A stretch of DNA of 64,000 nt from Solwaraspora sp. WMMD792 (GCF_029626105.1 NZ_JARUBH010000009.1:1-64000), one strand, 5' to 3'; shown: positions 38,753 through 50,567, counted from the first letter of the stretch. Notes: generated from the letters alone by a model not told the origin. A program made the numbers and translations.

Positions 38753-40699
38753 TCAGCCGCAGCGGTGTCCCACCAGCACCTCGGTGGCCGGGACCGGGTC
38801 GGCCGCAGACAGCGGGTCCGGCTGTGCGGGATACCCGGTGTCGCGGTGGCGGGCCTGCTGCGGCGCGCCGGCCTGCTGCGGCGCGTCGGCCTGCTGTAGC
38901 TGCGGTCCGGCCGGGAACCGACCGACCGGCGGGCGCAGCAGGCGCTGCGCCAGCTCGGTGGCGGTGAACGGAGCGCGGGCCGCTGCGGTCTCCGCGTCGA
39001 CCTCGAACGGTGACGGGGTCGGGAAGTAGCGGTTGAGGAACTCGACCCGCAGCCGGCGGGCGACGGAGTCGACCGCGTCGGCGAGCTCGGTGTCCAGCCC
39101 GAACGTGTCCACGTCACGCCGGTCGAGCAGTCGGTGTAGCCGCAGCGCGGCCTCGGGAGCGGCCGGGTCGACGCGGTGCCGGCGCAGCGACCCGGGGATC
39201 GCGGTGCCCCGCAGGTACGACCAGTGCGGGTGCAGCGAGCGGATCAGTGACACGTCGTCCGGTTGCCGGATCTGGTGACCGCGAATCCGGGCGACCATCT
39301 CGGGACTGCTGGCGCAGATCTCGGCCAGTGTGGAGCGACGCACCGGCAACGGTACGCCGAGCGGGGTGCCTGAGTCGACGAGGCGGTCGAACTGGTCGGC
39401 GAAAACGCGCCGCGCGGCGGCCACCGCCGAGGTGTCACCCGGATCGAGCAGCACCTTCGGGATCCCGTTGGCCTCGAAGAACGTGGTCCGGTCGACCGGC
39501 CGGCCGAAGAAGACGTTGCCGGGCAGGTAGAAGAACCGTTCCGCCAGACCGTCGATTTCGTGCACCGCGGATTCGACGGCGTACGGGTTGAAGGTGGGCA
39601 GCACGGTGTGGCCACCGAGCAGGTCGCGGTGGTCGACCACGGTCAACCGTGGATCGTCCACGTCGAGCCAGCCCGGCACCTGGTCTGCGGTGATCAGGAA
39701 GATCCGCCGGATCCAGGGCGCGTGCAGGTGCACCGAGCGGAGCAGGTGACGCAGTTCTTCGCTGCCGTCCCAGCCGACCCATTCGTCGCCGGCGTGCCCC
39801 GCCGGGCCGGCACCGCCGGCACCGCCGCTGCGGCGGTGCCGGTCGGCGCGCCGGGCTCGTGGCACCGGCCCGGCGGTGCGGGCGATGGCCCGCTGCCGGC
39901 GGGACCGCCACCGCGGGTCGGTCGGGTCGGTCCAGCAGCAGACCAGGTCGACCGGAAAGTCGGGCCAGGTCGCCGGCCGACGGGTGAACGGGGTACGGGT
40001 CACGTGCCGAGCGATCCGGTCCTCCGGCGCGAAGGAGCAGGCCTCGGCTTCGGTCAGCCGTACCGGGGCCGACCGGGCCGGGACCACGGCGGTGACGTCG
40101 TTGCTCCGGGGCGCGTGCAGCCGGTCACCGTCGACGGTCCAGAACTCGATCTCGCAAGCAGCCTGCCCGCCGTAGGTCAGCTGACCGTCGACGCTGGTCA
40201 CCGGCTGGAAGATCCGGATCACCGGGGTCCGGCGCAGCCGCCAGCCGGGCCGGGCCGGCAGTCGTCGGTGCCGGTGTCCGGCGCGCGCCACGGCCAGGCC
40301 ACCGACGCGGCCGAGGGCCCGCAGCGCGGCGGTACGCTCGCCGGCCGGCACCCCGACCCGGCTGCTGAGCCCGGATGCAGCCGGGATGACGAAATGGTCC
40401 ACCCCGGCCCGGGCCAGCGCGTCGGTGACGAGGTGCAGGTTGCGCCGGTGGGCGTTGAGCGGGCTGATCGTGTCGTCGACGACGGCCAGGATGGGGCGCC
40501 CGTCCAGTACGGACCATCGCCGGGGGAGACCGGCGGCGGTTGGTCGGGCCGGCCGCAGACGTCGGGCCAGCCAGCATCGGGCGACCTGGCCGGGCCGCCG
40601 GGCCAGCCGGAACAGGGCGGTCTGCCGGTGGAAGGGGAGCAGCGCGTACCGCCGGTGCGTCGCGGCGGTCAGGTAGGCGAAGCAGCGGCTAGCCAGCAT
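38753..40699 (-). CDS. Stealth-family sugar-phosphate transferase
   Basis: The 648-aa product has the four Stealth conserved regions in order. CR1 reads 'PVDLVCCWTDPTDPRWRSRR'. CR2 spans 'EELRHLLRSVHLHAPWIRRI', 'FLITADQVPGWLDVDDPRLT' and 'LPTFNPYAVESAVHEIDGLAE'. CR3 lies near 'HWSYLRGTAIPGSLR' and CR4 near the C-terminus (FLNRYFPTPSPFE). The family transfers hexose-1-phosphate in capsule or cell-wall polysaccharide synthesis. The NDD motif of CR2 is replaced by 'LPGNVFFGRP'. The N-terminal ~250 residues are a host-specific extension. Expressed alone, from ~55 nt of AT-richer DNA. Confidence 0.8.
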   Translation of the reverse strand: MLASRCFAYLTAATHRRYALLPFHRQTALFRLARRPGQVARCWLARRLRPARPTAAGLPRRWSVLDGRPILAVVDDTISPLNAHRRNLHLVTDALARAGVDHFVIPAASGLSSRVGVPAGERTAALRALGRVGGLAVARAGHRHRRLPARPGWRLRRTPVIRIFQPVTSVDGQLTYGGQAACEIEFWTVDGDRLHAPRSNDVTAVVPARSAPVRLTEAEACSFAPEDRIARHVTRTPFTRRPATWPDFPVDLVCCWTDPTDPRWRSRRQRAIARTAGPVPRARRADRHRRSGGAGGAGPAGHAGDEWVGWDGSEELRHLLRSVHLHAPWIRRIFLITADQVPGWLDVDDPRLTVVDHRDLLGGHTVLPTFNPYAVESAVHEIDGLAERFFYLPGNVFFGRPVDRTTFFEANGIPKVLLDPGDTSAVAAARRVFADQFDRLVDSGTPLGVPLPVRRSTLAEICASSPEMVARIRGHQIRQPDDVSLIRSLHPHWSYLRGTAIPGSLRRHRVDPAAPEAALRLHRLLDRRDVDTFGLDTELADAVDSVARRLRVEFLNRYFPTPSPFEVDAETAAARAPFTATELAQRLLRPPVGRFPAGPQLQQADAPQQAGAPQQARHRDTGYPAQPDPLSAADPVPATEVLVGHRCG

Positions 40700-40755
40700 A
40701 ACCAGCTAAACGAGCAGCAATATGAATTGGTCGCGCCTAAAGGGCTAACCGGACA

Positions 40756-42453
40756 TCATTTGATGTTCAGGGCGGCCGATGTCTCCGTCCGCAGCCGTGC
40801 CAACGCCCGGTCAGCCCGTTCGCGGGCCGCGGCCGGGTCGCCGTCGCGTACCGGCTGGACCACCTCCAGGTACGCCTTGAGCTTCGGCTCCGTACCGGAA
40901 GGACGGACCACGACCCGGGCGGTGCCGGTACGCAGGATCACCACGTCGGCGTCGGGCAGCAGATCCTGCGTCGCGGTGACCGGCTCGCCGAGCAGCGTCG
41001 TCGGCAGGTTCGCCCGCAGGTACGCCGTCGCGGCGGCAATCTCACTCAGCTCGTCGACCCGCACCGCAAGCTGGTCGGTCTGGTACACCCCGAACTCGGC
41101 GGCCAGTTCGTCGAGCCGGTCGGTCAGGCCCTGACCGGCCGCCTTGAGCTCGGCCGCCAGCTCGGCGAGGAGCAGCGCGGCGGTGATGCCGTCCTTGTCG
41201 CGTACCTGGTCGGGCGCCACGCAGTAGCCGAGCGCCTCCTCGTAGCCGTAGACCAGCGGCACCTCGGCGGTGTCCGCGTGGTCGCTGCCGGCCCGGACGA
41301 TCCACTTGAAGCCGGTGAGGGTCTCGGCGTACGGCTCGCCGCGCGCCGCGCACAGTGCACCGAGCAGCGACGACGAGACGATGGTGGTGGCGTAGCGGCC
41401 GTGCCGGCCCCGCCGGATCAGCTGATCGGCGAGCAGCACCCCCAGCTCGTCGCCGCGCAGCATCCGCCACCCGTCGTCGCCGTGCGGCACCGCGACCGCG
41501 CACCGGTCGGCGTCCGGGTCGTTGGCGATCGCCAGGTCGGCTCCTTGTGCCCGGGCCAGCGCGACGACCCGGTCCATCGCGCCCGGCTCCTCCGGGTTGG
41601 GAAACGCCACGGTCGGGAACTGCGGATCCGGCTCGGCCTGCTCGGCGACGACCAGCGGTGCCGGGAATCCGGCACCGACGAACGCCTCCCGCAGCACCGC
41701 CCCACCGACGCCGTGCAGCGGCGTGTACGCCACGGTCAGCGCCCGGGGGGTGGCCGGGTCCACCACCGCCACGGCGGTCCGTAGGTAGCCGGCGACGATC
41801 TCGTCGTCCAGCGTCTTGCCGGGGCCGCCGAGCGGCACGTCGACCAGCTTTCCGACCGCCCGGATCGCCGCCTCGATCTGTTGGTCGGCCGGCGGCGCGA
41901 TCTGCGCGCCGGCACCGGCCGGTCCGCCGAGCTGAGCGCCGAGATAGACCTTGTAGCCGTTGTCCTGCGGTGGGTTGTGGCTGGCGGTGACCATCACTCC
42001 CGCCACCGCGTCGAGGGCGCGGATCGCGTACGCCAGCACCGGGGTGGGCAGCGGGCGGGGCAGCAGGTAGGCGTCCCGCCCGGCGCCGGTGACCACCTCG
42101 GCGGTGCGCACCGCGAAGGCCCGTGACCCGTGCCGGGCGTCGTAGCCGATCACCACCGGCCCGGTGCCGCCCTGCTCGGCCAACCAGCTCACCAGCCCGG
42201 CGGCGGCCCTGGTGACGACCTGCAGGTTCATGCCGTTCGGGCCGGCCCGCAGCGGGCCGCGCAGCCCGGCGGTGCCGAACGTCAACGGCCCGGCGAACCG
42301 GTCGGCCAGCTCGTCGGCGCTGCCCGGCAGCTGGTCCAGCAGCGTCAGCAGCTCGGCGCGGGCGGCCGGGTCCGGCTCGTCGCCGAGCCAGGCCGCCACC
42401 CGCGCCGGCAACGTCGCCGGGTCGCCGGCTGCCGCCGGCTGGTCGATGGGCAT
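40756..42453 (-). CDS. Phosphomannomutase/phosphoglucomutase
   Basis: The 565-aa product belongs to the alpha-D-phosphohexomutase family (four domains). The phosphoserine loop is 'VMVTASHNPPQDNGYKVYLG' (Ser158), the metal loop 'NDPDADRCAV', and the phosphate-binding loop near the C-terminus 'RPSGTEPKLKAYLEVV'. It interconverts hexose-6- and hexose-1-phosphates for wall polysaccharide or glycogen; a pgm-like or manB-like role cannot be separated by eye. It follows the kinase gene by 3 nt, so both are in one operon. Confidence 0.92.
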   Translation of the reverse strand: MPIDQPAAAGDPATLPARVAAWLGDEPDPAARAELLTLLDQLPGSADELADRFAGPLTFGTAGLRGPLRAGPNGMNLQVVTRAAAGLVSWLAEQGGTGPVVIGYDARHGSRAFAVRTAEVVTGAGRDAYLLPRPLPTPVLAYAIRALDAVAGVMVTASHNPPQDNGYKVYLGAQLGGPAGAGAQIAPPADQQIEAAIRAVGKLVDVPLGGPGKTLDDEIVAGYLRTAVAVVDPATPRALTVAYTPLHGVGGAVLREAFVGAGFPAPLVVAEQAEPDPQFPTVAFPNPEEPGAMDRVVALARAQGADLAIANDPDADRCAVAVPHGDDGWRMLRGDELGVLLADQLIRRGRHGRYATTIVSSSLLGALCAARGEPYAETLTGFKWIVRAGSDHADTAEVPLVYGYEEALGYCVAPDQVRDKDGITAALLLAELAAELKAAGQGLTDRLDELAAEFGVYQTDQLAVRVDELSEIAAATAYLRANLPTTLLGEPVTATQDLLPDADVVILRTGTARVVVRPSGTEPKLKAYLEVVQPVRDGDPAAARERADRALARLRTETSAALNIK

Positions 42454-42456
42454 CGG

Positions 42457-44514
<2,058 letters not shown>

Positions 44515-44986
44515 AGGAAATGCCGCCGAGAGAAATTGAGGGGCCGGGGAACCAACCCCTCTATCTTGCTGGGTCGCTCGGCGGAACGAAAGCTACGCGC
44601 CGAGGTTGGTGAGAAGTCCACTCTGTGTCGTTGTGTGGTAGCCCAATGTACACCGGATCGGACTCTAGGTGCGCAACCCGTCACGGTGTCGTTATCAGAT
44701 GGCAGGCCCGGACCGGGGGGTGTCGCGACAGTCAGATATCTGTCAGTTTTTGGCCGAACCGGCAGCCGGGTCGCTGCGTGGCTCGTTACTCGGCGTAGGA
44801 GGTGTGGGACCCATGGCTGCCTACGATGGTGACATTCGGGGCGGACCGCAGTGGTCCGATCGCCTCTACCAGGCATTCCATGACAATACGCGATGCGGTC
44901 ACTACCCGAATGACGTTGCGCAGCGTTACCGTCCCCGGTCTAGGCTGTCGGAGTCCCATCCCATCCACAGTGATCGAGAATCTGAC
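44515..44986. promoter_or_regulatory. Divergent promoter region between kinase and M20 gene
   Basis: This 472-nt gap lies between divergent genes. GAGGGGCCGGGG...CCCCTC near 44548-44573 can form a hairpin in the kinase leader. A TAGGCT (TAnnnT) at 44941 could be the -10 for the M20 gene. An in-frame ATG at 44813 after GGAGG would extend the M20 protein by 58 residues, but that extension lacks family similarity. No other gene is supported. Confidence 0.5.
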
Positions 44987-46246
44987 GTGACGAGTGCGTT
45001 GACGTTGCCCACCGGCAGCGAGATGGCGTCGTCCTGGCCCGATCCACTGCCAGGTGCCCACCCCCTGCCGGCCGGGCTGGACCAGTTGCTCGATGTCCGC
45101 GGGCGGCAGTTGACCGCGATCCGGCGGCACCTGCACGCCCACCCGGAGCTGTCCGGCCACGAGTTCGAGACCGCCGCGTTCATCGCCAACCAGCTCACCA
45201 GGATGGGGCTCACCGCCCGGCTGTTGCCCAAGGGCAACGGCGTCATCTGCGACATCGACGCCGGCCCCGCCGACGGCCCGGTGGTCGCGCTGCGCGCCGA
45301 CATCGACGCGCTGCCGCTGGCCGACGTCAAGGACGTGCCGTACCGGTCGACCGTGCCGGGCGTCTGCCACGCCTGCGGGCACGACGTGCACACGACTGTA
45401 CTGCTCGGCGTGGCGATGCTGCTCGCCCAGCTCGCCGACCGCGGCGAACTGCGCCAGCGGGTCCGGCTGATCTTCCAACCGGCGGAGGAGATCCTGCCCT
45501 GCGGCTCGCTGGAGGTCATCGCGGCCGGCGGGCTCGAGGACGTCACCCAGATCTTCGCGCTGCACTGCGATCCGAACCTGCCGGTCGGCCGGGTCGGGCT
45601 GCGGGTCGGCCCGATCACCGCGGCGGCGGACAACATCAGCGTGCGGCTGACCGGGCCGGGCGGTCACACCGCCCGCCCGCACCTGACCGTCGACCTGGTC
45701 AACGCCCTGGGCCGGCTGGTCACCGAGGTGCCCGCGCTGGTCAACCGGCGGGTGCCGGCCAACGCCGGCCTGCTGCTGGTCTTCGGCCAGGCGTCCGCCG
45801 GCACCCAGTACAACGTGATCCCCAACGAGGCGAGCGCCGCCGGCACCCTGCGGGTGCTCGACCGGCCGACCTGGGACGCCGCACCGGACATCGTCACCCA
45901 GATCATCCGGGAAGTGGTCGCCCCGACCGGCGCGACGGTCGACATCGAGTACCTGCGCGGTCGACCACCGGTGATCAACGATGCCGCCGCGATCGGCGCG
46001 CTCACCGCCGCCACCGCAGCGGCCCTCGGCCCCGCCGCCGTCGCCGACACCCCGCAGAGCATGGGCGGCGAGGACTTCTCCTGGTACCTGGAGTACGTGC
46101 CGGGTGCCCTGGCCCGCCTCGGCGTCGGCCGCGCCGAGGCCGGCAGCGACCTGCACCGCGCCTCGTTCGACGTGGACGAGCGGGCGATCGCCGTCGGCGT
46201 CCGCCTGCTCGTCCACACCGTGCTGCAGCTGGCCGAGGCCGGCTGA
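44987..46246 (+). CDS. M20-family metallopeptidase/amidohydrolase
   Basis: The 419-aa product is of the M20D (IAA-Leu/hippurate hydrolase-like) group, hydrolysing N-acyl or peptide amides with two metal ions. Visible: 'LHAHPELSGHEFETA', 'VALRADIDALPL', 'CHACGHDVHTTVLLG', 'LIFQPAEEILPCGS' (catalytic Glu), 'GGHTARPH' of the dimer domain, and 'SMGGEDFSWYLEYVPG' near the end. GTG 44987 gives the usual start (TSALTLPTGSEMASS). Substrate unknown. Confidence 0.88.
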   Translation: MTSALTLPTGSEMASSWPDPLPGAHPLPAGLDQLLDVRGRQLTAIRRHLHAHPELSGHEFETAAFIANQLTRMGLTARLLPKGNGVICDIDAGPADGPVVALRADIDALPLADVKDVPYRSTVPGVCHACGHDVHTTVLLGVAMLLAQLADRGELRQRVRLIFQPAEEILPCGSLEVIAAGGLEDVTQIFALHCDPNLPVGRVGLRVGPITAAADNISVRLTGPGGHTARPHLTVDLVNALGRLVTEVPALVNRRVPANAGLLLVFGQASAGTQYNVIPNEASAAGTLRVLDRPTWDAAPDIVTQIIREVVAPTGATVDIEYLRGRPPVINDAAAIGALTAATAAALGPAAVADTPQSMGGEDFSWYLEYVPGALARLGVGRAEAGSDLHRASFDVDERAIAVGVRLLVHTVLQLAEAG

Positions 46247-46254
46247 CCGGCGAA

Positions 46255-47418
46255 TCAGCTGGCCGTCGGGTCGCCGCCGATCCGGCCGCCGACCGCGCGG
46301 TCACCGTCCGCGTCGTTGCCGTCCGCGCTGTTGCCATCCGTGCTGTCGTCGTCACGTCGCGGTGCTGGCACCGGGCCGCCGGCCGCCGCTGCCGCCGGTG
46401 CGCCGCCGGCCGGCGCGGTGGCGGCCGGGACCGGCCGGGACCGGCCCCGCTTCGTTCGGATCAGCCAGAACACCCCGAACGCGGGTACGCCGAGAGCGAT
46501 CAGCCACGGCAGCAGCGCGCCGAGCACGGTGACCAGTACCTGCATGGATCCGACGAATGCCCGCCAACCGGCCCCCAGCCCGGCCAGGAAACCCAGCTCC
46601 GACTCATCGTCGACCGGTGGCGTCGCGTCCGGGCCGACCAGCTCGACGGTGATCCGCGACAGTGTCACCAGGTCGTCCAGGCCACGTTTGCGGGCCTCCA
46701 GCGACGCCAGGTCCGCCTCCCGTTTGGCCAGCTCCGACTCCAGCATCACCAGGTCGGCCAGGGTCTCCGCCTCGGCCAGCAGGGCCCGCCCGCTGCGCAC
46801 CCGGGCCTGCTGGGTGGTGATCCGGGCGTCCAGGTCGAGCACCTCCTCGGTGACGTCCTGGGTGGTCAACTCCCGGCTGATCTCCTCGCCGAGGCGGGAC
46901 AGCCGGTCGACGACCTGGTCGAACTGCTCCGCCGGCACCCGTAGCTCCAGCGTGGCCCGGCCGTACGACTCGTACTCGGAGCGCTGGTCGCGCCCGACGA
47001 ACCCGCCGACCGAGGTGGCGATCGTCGCCGCCTCACCGGCCTTCGCCGGCACGTCGGTCACCCGCACGGTGATCGACCCGGAGTAGATGATCGACCGGTT
47101 ACCCACCGCCAGGTCGACCGGCGAGGTCCCGTCCGGCCGGTCAACCTGGCCGCCCCGCTCGCCACCGCCGGCCGCGTCCGCACCGGCCGCCTCCTCGCCG
47201 CCCGCGTCGTCCCCGCCGGTCAGCCCGCCGTCGCCCGGGGCACCACCCTCCGGCGCCGGCTCGGCCCGCTGCGGCATGTCGGCGGTGCTGCTGACACCGG
47301 AGTCATCCGACCCCGAGCAGCCGGTCAGGATCAGCAGGGCGGCGAGCAGGGCAGCCGTACCGGTCGACGCGCCGCGCCGGCCAGGTAGGCGCCACCGGCC
47401 TCGTCTTGCGTTGTTCAT
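46255..47418 (-). CDS. DUF4349 lipoprotein with C-terminal membrane helix
   Basis: The 387-aa product has a lipoprotein signal (AALLAALLILTGCSGSDDS), a Gly/Ala/Asp-rich linker, then the DUF4349 domain (~110-310): 'RSIIYSGSITVRVTDVP', 'ATIATSVGGFVGRDQRSEYE', 'LRVPAEQFDQVVDRLSRLGE', plus a coiled coil 'DLVMLESELAKREADLASLE'. One membrane helix follows (~305-330, LGALLPWLIALGVPAFGVFW) and a low-complexity cytoplasmic tail. Start ATG 47418 after GAGGAG. The family is widespread in bacteria; function unknown, probably envelope-related. Convergent with the M20 gene. Confidence 0.88.
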   Translation of the reverse strand: MNNARRGRWRLPGRRGASTGTAALLAALLILTGCSGSDDSGVSSTADMPQRAEPAPEGGAPGDGGLTGGDDAGGEEAAGADAAGGGERGGQVDRPDGTSPVDLAVGNRSIIYSGSITVRVTDVPAKAGEAATIATSVGGFVGRDQRSEYESYGRATLELRVPAEQFDQVVDRLSRLGEEISRELTTQDVTEEVLDLDARITTQQARVRSGRALLAEAETLADLVMLESELAKREADLASLEARKRGLDDLVTLSRITVELVGPDATPPVDDESELGFLAGLGAGWRAFVGSMQVLVTVLGALLPWLIALGVPAFGVFWLIRTKRGRSRPVPAATAPAGGAPAAAAAGGPVPAPRRDDDSTDGNSADGNDADGDRAVGGRIGGDPTAS

Positions 47419-47545
47419 AGTCAAGGGGTGCTCCTCGGAATCGTCATACGCTTTCACCAGGTGTCGTTCAGACGCGCGGCGCGAGCCGGCTGGTTCCGGC
47501 AGACTGCGAGGCGGCAGATCACGATTCGGCTCACAGGGGGTCACG

Positions 47546-48175
47546 GTGCGACTGACCAAGTTCGGGCATTCCTGCGTACGGGTGGAACACGACGGCGCGG
47601 TACTGGTGATCGACCCGGGCGCGTTCAGCGAGCCGGCCGCGCTCGACGGCGTAGACGCGGTCCTCGTCACCCACGAGCACTTCGACCACCTCGACGTCGG
47701 CCAGTTGACCGACGCGCTCGCCCGACGACCCTCGGTGACCATCCACACTCATCCCTCGGTGGTGTCCAAGCTGGGCGATCTCGGCGAGGTGGCGACCGCC
47801 GTCGAGTCCGGGGAGCGCTTCGAGGCCGCCGGCATCCCGGTCCGGGCGTACGGGGGATGGCACGCCGAGATCCACCCCGACCTGCCCCGGGTGCCCAACC
47901 TCGGCTTCCTGATCGCCGACTCGGTCTACCATCCGGGTGACTCGTTCGACGTGCCGACCGACGCCGAGGTGGACACCCTGTTCGTGCCGGTCTCCGCGCC
48001 CTGGCTGAAGCTCTCCGAGGCGGTCGAGTTCGTCCGCGCGGTGGCCCCGCGCCGGGCGCTCGCCCTGCACGACGGGCTGCTCAACGACGCCGGGCACAAG
48101 GTCACCGACGGCAACATGACCAAGCTGGCCGGCTGCGACTACGCCCGGCTGCCGGCCGGCACCTCGGTACGCTGA
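47546..48175 (+). CDS. MBL-fold metal-dependent hydrolase (UlaG-like)
   Basis: The 209-aa product begins at GTG 47546, 'RLTKFGHSCVRVEHDGAVLV', and contains the metal motif H-x-H-x-D-H in 'VTHEHFDHLD', then 'GYHPGDSF'-like 'YHPGDSFDVP' and 'LPVSAPW'-like 'FVPVSAPWLK'. This matches the small UlaG-type beta-lactamase-fold group of actinobacteria. Substrate unknown. Divergent from the DUF4349 gene with 127 nt between. Confidence 0.88.
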   Translation: MRLTKFGHSCVRVEHDGAVLVIDPGAFSEPAALDGVDAVLVTHEHFDHLDVGQLTDALARRPSVTIHTHPSVVSKLGDLGEVATAVESGERFEAAGIPVRAYGGWHAEIHPDLPRVPNLGFLIADSVYHPGDSFDVPTDAEVDTLFVPVSAPWLKLSEAVEFVRAVAPRRALALHDGLLNDAGHKVTDGNMTKLAGCDYARLPAGTSVR

Positions 48176-48186
48176 GCCGGGCCGCC

Positions 48187-49161
48187 GTGACCGGCAGCGC
48201 AGTGCCCGCCGAGGTGGTGCGACAGCTGTACGCGGTACCGCCCGTGCGGTTCGTCGCGGCCCGTGCCGAGGCCGTCTCGGCCGCCCGGGGCAGAGACCCG
48301 GACACCGCCCGGGCCATCGGCAAGCTCCGCAAACCGACAGTGGCCGCCTGGCTGGTCAACCTGCTCGCGCTGCGCCGCGCCGACCTGCTCGACGGCCTGG
48401 TGGAGCTGTCCGGGCAGTTGCGCGCCGCCCAGCGGGAGCTGCGGGGTCCCGCCCTGCGGGAGCTGTCGACCCGGCGGCGGGCGTTGGTCGACGGGCTGGT
48501 GGCCGAGTGCCGGGAGCTGGCTGTCGCGGAGGACCCGGCGGTGGCGTCGACGAAGCTGCCGTTGGGCGAGGTCGAGGCGACCCTGTCCGCCGCCCTCGCC
48601 GACGAGGAGATCGCCGCCCAGGTGCGGTCCGGCCGGCTGGTCCGTGCGGTCGACTACGCCGGTTTCGGTGAGGTCCCGCGGCCCCGGTTGCGGCTGGTCG
48701 GCCCGGACGACGAGGTGGTTGTCGCCGATCAGCCGACCCGGGCGGCCGAGCCCGCGCGGGCGGCCGATTCCGCGCGGTCGGCGGACTCTTCGCAGACGGC
48801 GGATTCTTCGCGGGCGGCGCAGCGGGAGCGCGAGCGGGCGGCGGACAAGGCTGCTCGCGCGCTGGCCGCCCGCCGGCAGCGGTTGGTCGACGAGCTGGAC
48901 AAAGCCGAGGCCGGCCAGCGGGCCGCCCGCGCCGAACTCGACCGTGCCGTCGCCGCCGAGCAGGCCGCGGCCGACGCCGTCGCCGAGGCGCAGCGTCAAC
49001 TGGCCGAATGGGAACGGCGACGCTCAGCAGCCGAGCGGGAGCATGTCCGTCGTAAGGTGGCGCGCAAGACTGCGGAACGGGCAGCCGTCGCCGCCCGACG
49101 GTACGCCGGCGACGTGGCAGCCGCGCTGGAGGACCTGCCCGGGCCGCAGACCGACCGCTGA
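48187..49161 (+). CDS. Conserved actinobacterial coiled-coil protein
   Basis: The 324-aa product starts at GTG 48187, 11 nt after the MBL gene. N-terminal 'LYAVPPVRFVAARAEAVSAA' and 'LRKPTVAAWLVNLLALRRAD' are typical of a conserved actinobacterial family of unknown function. The middle has serine/alanine-rich repeats (ARAADSARSADSSQTADSS, about three near-copies of RxADS). The C-terminal ~110 residues are a long Ala/Arg/Glu coiled coil. Function unknown; helical scaffold or DNA-associated role is possible. Confidence 0.7.
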   Translation: MTGSAVPAEVVRQLYAVPPVRFVAARAEAVSAARGRDPDTARAIGKLRKPTVAAWLVNLLALRRADLLDGLVELSGQLRAAQRELRGPALRELSTRRRALVDGLVAECRELAVAEDPAVASTKLPLGEVEATLSAALADEEIAAQVRSGRLVRAVDYAGFGEVPRPRLRLVGPDDEVVVADQPTRAAEPARAADSARSADSSQTADSSRAAQRERERAADKAARALAARRQRLVDELDKAEAGQRAARAELDRAVAAEQAAADAVAEAQRQLAEWERRRSAAEREHVRRKVARKTAERAAVAARRYAGDVAAALEDLPGPQTDR

Positions 49162-49216
49162 CCGGAAAGTCGGTGGCGGTGACCGGCCGGGCGGGTGGGC
49201 GAAAGGCGATGACGCG

Positions 49217-50014
49217 GTGATTCCCGATCAGGCGGCCGGCGCGTGCCGGCGCAGCCTGCACGAGTTGAGTACGGCCTACCAGGAGTGCCCGCGCACGTTG
49301 AGCCGGGCGCGCCAACTGGGGCTCAGCGGCTGGGCGTTCCACATCGCCGGCCGGGCCGGGGTGCTCGGCGGCGTACCGGCCGAAACGGTCGCGGCCGTGC
49401 TCGGGTTCATCGCCGCCGACGCGGTGGCCGACGGCTGGCAGGCCGCCAGCGCGGTGACCGACCCGTCCGAGGTGGCGACGGTGAGCATGGCCGAATGCTG
49501 CCGGTGGGGTGTCGAGCAGCTCGGCGACTGCCCGCAGGTGGACCGGCTGGTCGAGCTGGCCGAGGCGGTGGTGGGGGCGGCGGACGCAACCGCGATGCCG
49601 CTGTTCGCCGCCTGGCGGGCGATGTCCCGGCCGGACGACACGGCCGGGGCGCGGGCCGCCGTCGCGGTGCGGCTGCTCGCCGAGCACCGCTCCGGGGCAC
49701 ACCTGATGGCGGTACGGGTGGCCGGGCTGACGCCGGTGGAGGCGCTGCTGGGCGGCCCGGACGGGACGAAGGCCGCGGTTGCGGCCGGGTGGTCGCCGCC
49801 GTGGCCGCCGGTCGGCCCGCTGATCCGCCGCCGGTTGTGGGCGGACCGGGTGACCAACCGGATCACCGGTCAGGCGTTCGCCGCGCTGCGCGCGGAGCAC
49901 CGGCGTGAACTCGTCGAGTTGCTGCACGCTGCGCTGTCCCACGTACGGCCGGCGACCGGTCGGCCGGTGGAAGGCAGGTCAGGCGGTGGCGGTACGGGTG
50001 GGTCGCTTCCGTAG
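49217..50014 (+). CDS. SCO6745-like protein
   Basis: The 265-aa product carries 'LSRARQLGLSGWAFHIAGRA', 'GVLGGVPAETVAAVLGFIAA', 'ADATAMPLFAAWRAMSRPDD' and 'VRVAGLTPVEALLGGPDGT', 'GWSPPWPPVGP'. This is the pattern of the actinobacterial SCO6745 family (helical, no characterised function). GTG 49217. Converges with and overlaps the next gene by 36 nt. Confidence 0.75.
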   Translation: MIPDQAAGACRRSLHELSTAYQECPRTLSRARQLGLSGWAFHIAGRAGVLGGVPAETVAAVLGFIAADAVADGWQAASAVTDPSEVATVSMAECCRWGVEQLGDCPQVDRLVELAEAVVGAADATAMPLFAAWRAMSRPDDTAGARAAVAVRLLAEHRSGAHLMAVRVAGLTPVEALLGGPDGTKAAVAAGWSPPWPPVGPLIRRRLWADRVTNRITGQAFAALRAEHRRELVELLHAALSHVRPATGRPVEGRSGGGGTGGSLP

Positions 50015-50434
50015 CTCGGCGACGTAGTCGTCCGGCGCGCCGGCCTTCTCGGCGGCATTGGCGATCTCCGACAGGTACCAGGCGGTGGGCAGCCCGCCCT
50101 CGTACCCGTCGAAGACGTAGACCCAGGCGGTGACCGCACCGTCCAGGGTGACCGCCCGGACGGTCAGCCGCCGGTAGGTGCCGGACAACGCGCCCTCGAC
50201 CTCGTCGAGCTGCGCGGCGTCCCACGGGTGCACGTCGTAGAGTGCGACGAAGACCCGGTCGCCGGGCGACTCCACGATGGTGGTGACCGCTCCCTCCCAG
50301 CCGATCACCCCCTCACCGGCGAAGGTGAGCCGCCAGCCTTCCAGCCAGCCGGTGCCCACCATCGGCGAATGCGGACAGTAAGCACGCATCCGAGCAGGGT
50401 CGAGGTTTGAGCCATACGCGGCGTAGTGACGCAC
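49979..50434 (-). CDS. Gamma-glutamylcyclotransferase-like protein
   Basis: The 151-aa product has the N-terminal signature 'HYAAYGSNLDPARMRAYCPH', then 'LEGWRLTFAGEG', 'VALYDVHPWDAAQLDEVEGA' (the conserved acidic residue of the cyclotransferase fold) and 'VYVFDGYEGGLPTAWYLSEI'. The family cyclises gamma-glutamyl peptides or resolves glutathione/mycothiol-like conjugates. GTG 50434 fits the conserved start; the earlier frame is not conserved. Confidence 0.85.
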   Translation of the reverse strand: MRHYAAYGSNLDPARMRAYCPHSPMVGTGWLEGWRLTFAGEGVIGWEGAVTTIVESPGDRVFVALYDVHPWDAAQLDEVEGALSGTYRRLTVRAVTLDGAVTAWVYVFDGYEGGLPTAWYLSEIANAAEKAGAPDDYVAELRKRPTRTATA

Positions 50435-50567
50435 GGCGATGACGATAGCCCGGCAGAGGGGTGGGGGAGAATACGAGTGAGCGTGTCGCGTGTCGGGCAA
50501 CCGGTCGGCGGCCGTAGTCAGCCGGGTGGTTCGTCAGCATAAGTTCAAGTTTGGGGAGAGAGTCGTT

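Noticed and set aside
44813-44986. Upstream ATG with a strong GGAGG site in frame with the M20 gene
   Set aside because: The extra 58 residues lack family similarity and the usual start is at 44987; kept only as an alternative start.
48356-49942. Minus-strand frame over the coiled-coil and SCO6745-like genes
   Set aside because: No conserved pattern; both plus-strand genes have family similarity and starts.
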